Both the position numbers and the translations under genes were made by a program. Source: UBA1732 sp045114235 (lineage in GTDB: Bacteria; Verrucomicrobiota; Lentisphaeria; Victivallales; UBA1829). From it: a DNA stretch of 47,751 nucleotides. The DNA is taken from the NCBI GenBank assembly GCA_045114235.1, contig JBGUKB010000128.1, positions 1-47,751 of the forward strand, given 5' to 3'. This document shows, piece after piece, positions 41,480 through 47,751 of this stretch. The notes under the pieces are model-generated. The model was not told the origin of the DNA. It searched no databases and saw nothing but the letters and a program-made list of their open reading frames with translations. The stretch's first letter is position 1. Each line of letters opens with the position of its first letter.

Positions 41480-43981
41480 ATGAAAAGAAGCTGTCTCGTT
41501 CTGTCCGCCGTCGCGCTTGTCTACGCCGGGTTCGTCTGTGAAGCCGCCGAGATAGAGCGCTCTCCATTCCCGTATCCTGATCCGGGGACGGATCTGTTCT
41601 ACATGGAAACAGGGAAAGAGGTCGCGTGCCTCCCCGCCGGATTTGTCACGCTCACGGGCGGCCCGCTCGCCGAACGCCAGAAGATCAACAACCACTACAT
41701 CGCGTACACGATCAAGCCGGACCGCCTGCTGGAACCGTTCCGCATCCAGGCCGGCCTGCCGAAGAAGGCCGACCGCTACGACGGTTGGGAGGACGGCGAA
41801 CTCTCCGGGCACGCCATGGGGCATTACCTCTCCGCGCTCGCTTATGTGTACGAGCTTACGAAGGACCCGCAGGCGCTGAAGCAGATCAAGTACGTCGTGG
41901 ACGAGATCGCGAAGATGCAGGATGCGGACCCGGACGGTTACGCGTTCCCCGTCCCGAAAAAGACGTTCACCCAGCTCCGCGAGAACAAAGTCGATGCGCA
42001 GCCGTTCAAACTGAACGGCATCTGGTCGCCGTTCTATTCCCTGCACAAGCTTATGGCGGGCTTGCGCGACATTTGTCTCTCGGACGCGGTCCGGAAAGCC
42101 GATTTCCAGCTGTACCTGAAAGCGCGCGCATCGTATGTCAAGCTCGGTGACTTCGTGATCTCGTGTGTCTCTCCTCTCACGCCGGAAAACAACCAGCGCA
42201 TGCTCTCCTGCGAGTTCGGCGGCATGGACGAGGTGCTTGCCGACCTTACGCCCATCACGAACAACATGAAGTACCTCGAATGCGCGCAGAAGCATTTCTA
42301 CCATGAGGCGCTCATGGATCCGCTGAGCCGGAAGCAGGACATCCTGACCGGACGCCACGGCAACACCATGATCCCGGAAATGACCGGCATGGGCCGCATC
42401 TACGAGCTCACGGGCGACAAGAAATACCGGGACATCGCCGAGTTCTTCTTCGACCGCGTGGCGAACCACCGCAGCTACGCCACGGGCGGACACGGCGACG
42501 GCGAGTATTTCTTCCCGGTCGGCGAAGACGCGAAGCACCTTTCCAGCCACACGACCGAATCCTGCAACTGCTACAACATGCTGAAGCTCGCCCGCCTCGT
42601 CTTCGAGTGGGAGCCGAAAGCCTCCGTCATGGACTTCGCCGAACGCGCCACGTTGAACCATGTGGCGTCCGTGATCCGCACCGACCGCGAGGGCGCGTAC
42701 TGCTACTTCCAGCCGCTCGCGTCCGTCGCCGTGAAGAACTTCTCCTCCAGCGAACACGTCTGGACGTGCTGCGTCGGCACCGGACTTGAAAACCCGGGAC
42801 GCTACGGCGAGCTGGTCGCCGCGGGAAAGAAAGGCGAGCTGTATCTCAATCAGTTCTGGGACGCGGAGATCGGTCTCGACGGAGTCCAGTGGGCGACTTT
42901 GATCGGCGCTTATCCTCCGGGCGAAGGCATTTACAAAAAATATGACATGACTCCCCGGAAATGGCTGTCTGTCTCCGGCGGTTTCCCGTATTCCAAAGAT
43001 GTGACGGTCAAGGTCCTGCAGGATCCCCGCGGAGCCGGTTTCACACTGAAGATCCGCAAGCCGTACTGGAGCCCGAATATGACGCTGAAGGTGAACGGCG
43101 AGCCCGTTTCCGCCGAGGCGGGCAAGGACGGCTACATCGCGATCAACCGCAAGTGGAAGAACGAGGACACCGTGAGCATTGGGTTCGATTTCAGCCTGCG
43201 CGCCGTGCCCATGACCGACAAGCCCGGCGATCCGATTTGCCTCATGTACGGACCCTTCGTGCTCGCGGGTGTCGTGCCGCCCGATCCGGCGAATCCCGGA
43301 GCACGCGCGTGGCGCAACGATGGCCAGAGCTACGAGACGCCGCCCGTGATGGTGGCGGAGAACGTGCAGGAACTGCTGTCGAAGCTCACGCCCGCCGACG
43401 GCTTCGCGCACTTCAAATCCAACGGCCTGATCTTCCCGAAGGACCTCGAATTCCGTCCGCTCATGGACATCATGGACGAGCATTACGCGGTGTATTTCAA
43501 CCGGTTCAGCAGGGCGCAGTGGGACGCCGAGGGATCCGACGTCATCAGCCGCGTCCGCCTCGAAATGGGCAACAGCCGCCGCCTCGTCGACGAGATCACG
43601 CCCGGCTACCAGCAGTCCGAACTCGACCACAAGGTCGTGCCCGGGAACACGCAGGCCCGCGCCGGAATGGACGGCCGCCGGTTCCGTTTCGCGCCCGCCG
43701 GGACCTCGTTTGAATACACCGTCTCGAACCTGCCGAAAGAGGAACCGCTTGAGCTGACCGTGACGATGTCCGGCCGCAACACTGCGCTCAAAATTACGTT
43801 TGGCGGCAGGGAAATCTTCTCCGAGGACGTGAACACCGAGCGCGGACAGAGCGTCGAGAAGACGATCCCGATCCCCGCCGATGCCATCGCCGCCGACGGC
43901 ACGGCGAAACTCGTGTTCTCCGGCGCGAACGGGAAATCCTCGCCTCAAATCACAAAAATCCGGCTGATGAAGTTAAAATGA
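41480..43981 (+). CDS. Secreted GH127-type (DUF1680) beta-L-arabinofuranosidase
   Basis: 833 aa with a Sec signal peptide (about 1-22). GH127/DUF1680 (alpha/alpha)6 barrel, about residues 40-480, then two beta domains. Metal/catalytic residues of the family are in place: HTTESCNCYNMLKLARL with Glu360 and Cys362, and VWTCCVGTGLENPGRYGE with the Cys pair 430/431, the zinc-thiolate arrangement known in this family. GH127 and GH146 members release beta-L-arabinofuranose from plant arabinan or glycoprotein sugars, fitting a gut or plant-polymer niche. Own promoter upstream; no gene follows on this strand for 237 bases. Confidence 0.88.
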   Translation: MKRSCLVLSAVALVYAGFVCEAAEIERSPFPYPDPGTDLFYMETGKEVACLPAGFVTLTGGPLAERQKINNHYIAYTIKPDRLLEPFRIQAGLPKKADRYDGWEDGELSGHAMGHYLSALAYVYELTKDPQALKQIKYVVDEIAKMQDADPDGYAFPVPKKTFTQLRENKVDAQPFKLNGIWSPFYSLHKLMAGLRDICLSDAVRKADFQLYLKARASYVKLGDFVISCVSPLTPENNQRMLSCEFGGMDEVLADLTPITNNMKYLECAQKHFYHEALMDPLSRKQDILTGRHGNTMIPEMTGMGRIYELTGDKKYRDIAEFFFDRVANHRSYATGGHGDGEYFFPVGEDAKHLSSHTTESCNCYNMLKLARLVFEWEPKASVMDFAERATLNHVASVIRTDREGAYCYFQPLASVAVKNFSSSEHVWTCCVGTGLENPGRYGELVAAGKKGELYLNQFWDAEIGLDGVQWATLIGAYPPGEGIYKKYDMTPRKWLSVSGGFPYSKDVTVKVLQDPRGAGFTLKIRKPYWSPNMTLKVNGEPVSAEAGKDGYIAINRKWKNEDTVSIGFDFSLRAVPMTDKPGDPICLMYGPFVLAGVVPPDPANPGARAWRNDGQSYETPPVMVAENVQELLSKLTPADGFAHFKSNGLIFPKDLEFRPLMDIMDEHYAVYFNRFSRAQWDAEGSDVISRVRLEMGNSRRLVDEITPGYQQSELDHKVVPGNTQARAGMDGRRFRFAPAGTSFEYTVSNLPKEEPLELTVTMSGRNTALKITFGGREIFSEDVNTERGQSVEKTIPIPADAIAADGTAKLVFSGANGKSSPQITKIRLMKLK

Positions 43982-44150
43982 GCTGAAATCAAAATTCATC
44001 CCAAAAACCTTTGTTGGGTCGCGAAACATCGGTCCGGCTTTTTTGTCTCTGAAGCTTTTCTTGTGCGCGAGTGTTAGCCGCACACTGCTACAGAGGAGCC
44101 ACTGCGTCCCGGAAAAATAAGGCGACTCCGTATTTTTTTTACGGTATGGC

Positions 44151-44178
44151 TTGACATTATTGTTTTTGCTGTTATATT
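44151..44178 (+). promoter_or_regulatory. Predicted promoter of the ATPase/Toprim-like cassette
   Basis: -35 TTGACA (perfect) at 44,151-44,156, 16 bases, -10 TATATT at 44,173-44,178, 41 bases before the ATPase ATG. Unlike the local TTGCAT/TTGAAA style, the -35 is consensus, as in imported genes. Confidence 0.7.
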
Positions 44179-44218
44179 ACTGTAAACGATATTAACAATC
44201 TCTGTGGCAAGGTGCATT

Positions 44219-45328
44219 ATGCTGAAAAAAATCGTGGTAAAGAATTACAAATGCTTTGATGAGCTGACATTCGATTTGTCTTCTGCTGACTATTCCTTTA
44301 ACCCAAATCTAGTTAAAGACGGCATTGTCAACAAGGCATTAGTATTTGGAAAAAATGGGACGGGAAAAACATCTTTGGGATTTGCCATTTTCGATTTAGT
44401 TCAACATCTGACTGACAAACAATATTTTCCTTTTAGATTTATAAAATATTATACCAATTTAAATTCAAGAAAAAAACATGTTTATTTTCAATATACCTTT
44501 TCTTTTGACATGAAAGAAGTCGTGTATGAGTATGAGAAGATTGATGTGCAGAGTCTCGTGTTTGAAAAGCTGATTGTTGATGGAAACACGCTTCTTGATT
44601 ACCATTATGGAAAACCTAAAAAACAGTTCGTTGACAAAGAACTATGCGGCAATCTGGATACTAGGCTTCCTGATAATAGATTATCCGTCTTGAAATACAT
44701 CTATCGGAACACTCCGAGTGATTCCTCTTCCATTTTGACTCGGTTGATGAAGTTTTGCGATGGAATGCTTTGGTTTCGAAGCCTTTCAGATGGAGCTGGA
44801 TACAGCGGACTGATTAACGGAATCATGACATTGGATCAAATGCTTTTTGAAAGCAATCAGCTTTCTCGTTTTCAAGATTTTCTTGCGAAGTGCGGTCTTC
44901 AGTACGATTTAGGTTTTGAAGAAGATGGAGGAGGAGGGCATGCCCTTTATGCCTACTTCAATCACCGAAAAAACAAAGCTCTTTTTGCAACTATCGCATC
45001 ATCAGGAACGAAAGCGCTTTGGTTGTTCTTTGATTGGATGGTTAAAGGAAAAAACATGTTTTCTCTCCTTTTCATTGATGAGTTTGATGCTTTTTACCAT
45101 TATGAAGTTGCTGCTACGGTAGTCGATGAGTTGAATGCTTCCCGCGAATTTCAATCAATCCTGACTACACATAATACTTATTTGATGCAAAATCAATTCA
45201 CTCGTCCAGATTGCTGTTTTATCCTGACGGACAAGCAGATAAAAAGTCTCAAGAAATCAACTGAACGCGAACTCCGCGAAGCACATAACCTTGAAAAAAT
45301 GTATATTGGCGGGGCATTTGCGGAGTGA
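44219..45328 (+). CDS. AAA/ABC-like ATPase of a putative two-gene defence cassette
   Basis: 369 aa from the ATG at 44,219 (AAGGTG upstream; the GTG at 44,204 has no site). An SMC/RecF-like ATPase of the AAA_15/21 type often paired with nuclease partners: N-terminal KKIVVKNYKCFDELTFDL, Walker A FGKNGTGKTS (residues 44-51), an ABC-like signature SSGTKALWLFF, Walker B LLFIDEFDAFYHYE (D287, E288), H-loop LTTHNT, and the C-terminal REAHNLEKMYIGGAF common in AbiLi/AriA-like ATPases. Clearly AT-rich compared with the flanks, so probably acquired. The stop overlaps the partner start (GTGA). It may sense a phage signal and trigger or release the second protein. Confidence 0.82.
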   Translation: MLKKIVVKNYKCFDELTFDLSSADYSFNPNLVKDGIVNKALVFGKNGTGKTSLGFAIFDLVQHLTDKQYFPFRFIKYYTNLNSRKKHVYFQYTFSFDMKEVVYEYEKIDVQSLVFEKLIVDGNTLLDYHYGKPKKQFVDKELCGNLDTRLPDNRLSVLKYIYRNTPSDSSSILTRLMKFCDGMLWFRSLSDGAGYSGLINGIMTLDQMLFESNQLSRFQDFLAKCGLQYDLGFEEDGGGGHALYAYFNHRKNKALFATIASSGTKALWLFFDWMVKGKNMFSLLFIDEFDAFYHYEVAATVVDELNASREFQSILTTHNTYLMQNQFTRPDCCFILTDKQIKSLKKSTERELREAHNLEKMYIGGAFAE

Positions 45329-46182
45329 ATAAGCAGGAGAACATATTGTTTGTGGTCGAGGGCAAACGGCTGGAACCCGATATAATAAGGCGGATAGAGA
45401 AAGTATATGGTCTCCGCTGCGAAATATCGTCTGTTTGTACCAATATCCACAGCCTGTACAGACAATTAAAACAGGATGAAGGGTTCAGCGATTTGATAAT
45501 GGTTCTGCGGGAGCGCCTCAGTTCACGGTTGACTAAACTGGAGGACCTCGAATTCAACAGAGACAGGCAACATGAAATCGAAAGAATAAAAAAAGAACTT
45601 CTGATTATTGATCGTCCATTTTCTTCCGTTTATCTCGTGTTCGACAGCGAACTGCATCACTGTTCAAAAAAAGCCGCTAATTCCATGGCGGTCGTAAAAA
45701 ATAATATTGCCGAACTGAAGGATATGCTGGAGTTCTTCAATAACGAGACGGAGCATGGCAAGCTATATGTGAACTATCCGATGATGGAGTCTTACAGGGA
45801 TTGCGACGATTATTTCGATAAAGACTATAAAGACAGGTTTGTTTCTCTTGACATTCTCTTTGGGAAAACGCGGTTAAAGGGGTACAAATCGGCGATCGGG
45901 TCCAGAAAACTTGCCAACATCCGTATTGGCGAAATATCCGAGGAGCAGTTCAATCGCCTGACGTGCATGAATATTTTCAAACTCAATTGGATGAAGAACC
46001 GAATCTGGGGAAAACCGCCTTACGACGAATTCCTTAAACAGGTACGGCAGGATGCTATCCTCGATTTGGTATATCAGTATTGCCACGATCTGGGAGCAGT
46101 GGCGGTGCTGAATACCTTGCTTTTCTTCATCGTTGAATACAGAGGTCAGGATTTCTATAATAACGCTATTTGCCCTGAATGA
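45325..46182 (+). CDS. Toprim-like partner of the ATPase (possible effector nuclease)
   Basis: 285 aa from the GTG at 45,325 (GTGA overlap with the ATPase). I do not recognise a named family. The N-terminus NILFVVEGKRLEPDII has the first Toprim motif (Glu12 in VVEG, Glu17), a later strand VYLVFDSELHH offers the metal-binding Asp-x-Glu (D107/E109, in place of the usual DxD), and HGKLYVNYPMMESYRD (about 150-165) is a conserved-looking third motif. The middle is helical; the C-terminal 80 residues have no clear domain. ATPase plus Toprim partners act in PARIS (AriA-AriB), OLD and Gabija systems. This protein is not obviously DUF4435 (AriB) or RloB, so it may be a different branch. AT-rich. Confidence 0.7.
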   Translation: MNKQENILFVVEGKRLEPDIIRRIEKVYGLRCEISSVCTNIHSLYRQLKQDEGFSDLIMVLRERLSSRLTKLEDLEFNRDRQHEIERIKKELLIIDRPFSSVYLVFDSELHHCSKKAANSMAVVKNNIAELKDMLEFFNNETEHGKLYVNYPMMESYRDCDDYFDKDYKDRFVSLDILFGKTRLKGYKSAIGSRKLANIRIGEISEEQFNRLTCMNIFKLNWMKNRIWGKPPYDEFLKQVRQDAILDLVYQYCHDLGAVAVLNTLLFFIVEYRGQDFYNNAICPE

Positions 46183-46230
46183 GGGTGTCCTATTGTATTA
46201 ATAGCAGCATTTCTTTTATACAGACACTAT

Positions 46231-47157
46231 TCATTTGAACAAATGCGGATAATCCCGTTTTATCTGTGCTTCACATCCAGTACCAAGAAAAACATTTCGT
46301 CCAATAGTTGTTACGCTTGATGGAATCGTGACACTCTTCAGAGAGGAACAGTTGGAAAAAGCTTCATCCCAGATAAAAATCACTCCCATCGAAATCGTTA
46401 CGTTAGATAAAGAAAAACAGTTAAAAAACGCCTTGTTGCCGATGCCTGTCACACTCGACGGAATCATGACATCCTTCAGCGAGGAACAATTGGAAAAAGC
46501 TTCTTCTTCAATTTTTATAACACTGTCCGGCATCGTGATGCTGCTCAAAGAAGAACAACCAGAAAAAGCTTTTTTCTCAATTTTCTTAATACCATTTGGA
46601 ATCGTGATACCGGTCAGAGACGTGCAGTTGTAAAATGCTTCCTTCCCGATGCTGGTGACGCTATCTGGAATCGTGACGCTCTTCAGAGATTTGCAATTTT
46701 TGAAAGCGGAATCATCTATAGCAGTGACTCCATATGGAATATCATAACCGGCAACATCTTTCGGGGCTCCCATCAAGGTTTTCCCTTTGTCAACATAATA
46801 AAAACCACGTCCTTGGTCTTCTTCAATACTTTTAGCAAAGGCACTATGCTTGTTATGCAGAACCCCCAAGGTTCCAATACCACACAGAACCAAGAGAATA
46901 ATGACTGCAAGAGATCCAATCCATATGGCTTTTTTATTATTGGGTTTCCCTCCGTTGACAGTCGCAGTCCTCTGGGAAGAGTCTTTCTGCATAGAGGAAA
47001 TACCCGCCATGCTGTTATTTGAAGATAAAACAGAACCATTTGGTTTTTTGACTTCAAACTGTTTGTTGCAAACGGAACATTCGACGTTTTGCCCAATGAA
47101 CGATTCTTCAACAGAATAATGCTGCTTGCACCAGGGGCATTCGATTTTGATTTCCAT
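46231..47157 (-). CDS. Zinc-ribbon, single-pass membrane protein with BspA-type leucine-rich repeats
   Basis: 308 aa. N-terminal zinc ribbon CPWCKQHYSVEE ... CSVCNKQFEV (four Cys, residues 8-33, MJ0042-like), a Ser/Asn-rich spacer, one membrane helix (about 77-99), then about six LRR_5/BspA repeats of 23 residues (pattern I-x-x-x-A-F-x-N-C-x-S-L-x-x-V-T-I-P-x-S-V), residues about 135-300. The ribbon would be cytoplasmic and the repeats outside, as in adhesion or binding proteins of gut bacteria. GAGGT lies 6 bases before the ATG. AT-rich, like the cassette it converges with. The repeat DNA (about 46,290-46,745) is prone to copy-number change. Confidence 0.82.
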   Translation of the reverse strand: MEIKIECPWCKQHYSVEESFIGQNVECSVCNKQFEVKKPNGSVLSSNNSMAGISSMQKDSSQRTATVNGGKPNNKKAIWIGSLAVIILLVLCGIGTLGVLHNKHSAFAKSIEEDQGRGFYYVDKGKTLMGAPKDVAGYDIPYGVTAIDDSAFKNCKSLKSVTIPDSVTSIGKEAFYNCTSLTGITIPNGIKKIEKKAFSGCSSLSSITMPDSVIKIEEEAFSNCSSLKDVMIPSSVTGIGNKAFFNCFSLSNVTISMGVIFIWDEAFSNCSSLKSVTIPSSVTTIGRNVFLGTGCEAQIKRDYPHLFK

Positions 47158-47363
47158 AATTTGACCTCATTTTTGATGGCATATATGGGGGCGTATATTG
47201 TCGGAAGCAAGATGTTATCCGTTTCAAATGTTAAGTTACACCACTCCCACACAAAAATCAAACCTGAAAACAAAAATATTCATATATTTTCTTGGCCTTA
47301 CATTTTCAAAAACGCCGGAACGTCGAAAAAACTGGAAAAATGCACCTTTTTCTAAAAAATAGC

Positions 47364-47392
47364 TTTCATAAATGGGAAAGGCGTGCTATATT
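47364..47392 (+). promoter_or_regulatory. Predicted promoter of the final gene
   Basis: -35 TTTCAT at 47,364-47,369 (one base from the local TTGCAT), 17 bases, -10 TATATT at 47,387-47,392, 51 bases before the ATG. The 285-bp gap it lies in is AT-rich and otherwise shows nothing clear. Confidence 0.5.
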
Positions 47393-47443
47393 ATAAGATA
47401 AGATTTTCAATCCCCCACACGAATCAACCGCAAGGAATCCAAA

Positions 47444-47751
47444 ATGCCGGAAGACAAAACCAGTAAGAACGGCCAGGCAAAGGTCGATTTTATTTGCGCC
47501 GAAGAAGGCTGCGACGGCGTGGTGCAGTTCAGCCTCCAGGACTGCTCCGAAAGCAATATCCAGGTGCTGTGCCCGAAGTGCCACAAGCCCTATGTGTTCG
47601 ATCATGAACTCCGCACGAAGTTCGGCAAGCTCCAGAAGCTGATCGAGGTCGTCCGCGAGGCCGAGCCCATCCTCGGCGACTGCTGCGTCTCCGTCGACGT
47701 CCCCGGCGGCAGCGTGAAGGTCCCCTACGCCCTGCTGCTCACCCGCCTGAA
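47444..47751 (+). CDS. Zinc-ribbon-like protein, 3' truncated by the window
   Basis: About 102 residues visible. AAGGA stands 7 bases before the ATG. Contains CAEEGCDG and, after about 20 residues, CPKCHKPYVF, a likely C-x5-C ... C-x2-C zinc ribbon, then a helix KFGKLQKLIEVVREAEPIL and a strand pair SVDVPGGSVKVPYALLLTRL. I do not recognise the family. Codon use returns to the GC-rich host style here, so the AT-rich island ends before it. The window ends inside the gene. Confidence 0.75.
   Translation, partial: MPEDKTSKNGQAKVDFICAEEGCDGVVQFSLQDCSESNIQVLCPKCHKPYVFDHELRTKFGKLQKLIEVVREAEPILGDCCVSVDVPGGSVKVPYALLLTRL

Noticed and set aside
41426..43948. 840-residue open frame opposite the GH127-type gene
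   Set aside because: Shadow of a gene with all family active-site residues on the + strand; its composition is Arg/Val/Asp-heavy without domains.
43982..44140. Terminator of the GH127-type gene (CCCAA...TTGGG)
   Set aside because: Five-base stem with no T-tail, too weak to call.
44219..46182. Direct call of the cassette as PARIS (AriA/AriB)
   Set aside because: The ATPase is compatible, but the partner lacks a DUF4435 look I can confirm; kept as a related candidate.
46290..46745. Tandem DNA repeat as a separate mobile or regulatory element
   Set aside because: It encodes in-frame leucine-rich repeats of the LRR protein.

Overview
The window is about 44 kb of GC-rich, densely packed bacterial chromosome followed by about 3.4 kb of clearly AT-richer DNA (about 43,985-47,400). 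I see no rRNA, tRNA or CRISPR array. Several features suggest a Gram-negative member of the PVC superphylum, probably Lentisphaerota (Victivallis-like): a divergent ftsA-ftsZ pair apart from a cell-wall cluster, many Sec lipoproteins, Kdo-kinase-like folds, secreted GH30 and GH127-type glycosidases, and a zinc-ribbon/TM/BspA-type LRR protein. This placement is inference from gene content, not from a marker search.

Layout. 1-4.2 kb (+): the end of an ABC exporter, galU and a GT-C-like membrane protein (envelope sugar metabolism). 4.2-16.4 kb (-): a secreted GH30 enzyme with its own promoter, then nusA-infB-rbfA-nrnA-like-truB (the classic transcription/translation operon, without rimP), a His-rich unknown, an ABC-F ATPase and an RluA-type pseudouridine synthase. 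16.4-17.3 kb: a 500-bp divergent promoter region, then rpsT with a strong terminator. 17.4-22.7 kb (-): ftsA-ftsZ, an M28/glutaminyl-cyclase-like enzyme, a lipid-A-kinase-like protein and a second kinase-fold protein that has lost catalytic residues; nearly all are coupled by 4-base stop/start overlaps. 22.8-25 kb (-): LysM lipoprotein, PqiC-like lipoprotein and HD-domain protein. 25.2-27 kb: DUF3089 lipoprotein (+) and MBL hydrolase (-). 27-30.4 kb (-): a Tad/Flp-type pseudopilin group, including a 53-residue pilin-like gene. 30.5-33.3 kb (-): three tandem paralogous lipoproteins resembling the SecD P1 head domain, plus a secreted unknown. 33.5-38.2 kb (+): MoxR-DUF58-transglutaminase operon. 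38.2-41.2 kb (-): a parvulin lipoprotein and a paralogue-derived fusion of two thioredoxin domains to a SurA-like chaperone region. 41.5-44 kb (+): GH127-type arabinofuranosidase. 44.2-46.2 kb (+): AT-rich two-gene ATPase/Toprim-like cassette, the best candidate for an undescribed (probably anti-phage) system. 46.2-47.2 kb (-): LRR protein. 47.4 kb to the end (+): a truncated zinc-ribbon protein.

Many genes have a readable sigma70-like promoter of the form TTGCAT or TTGAAA, 16-17 bases, then TATATT/TATAAT, often beside A-rich CGGAAAAAACGG-like tracts.
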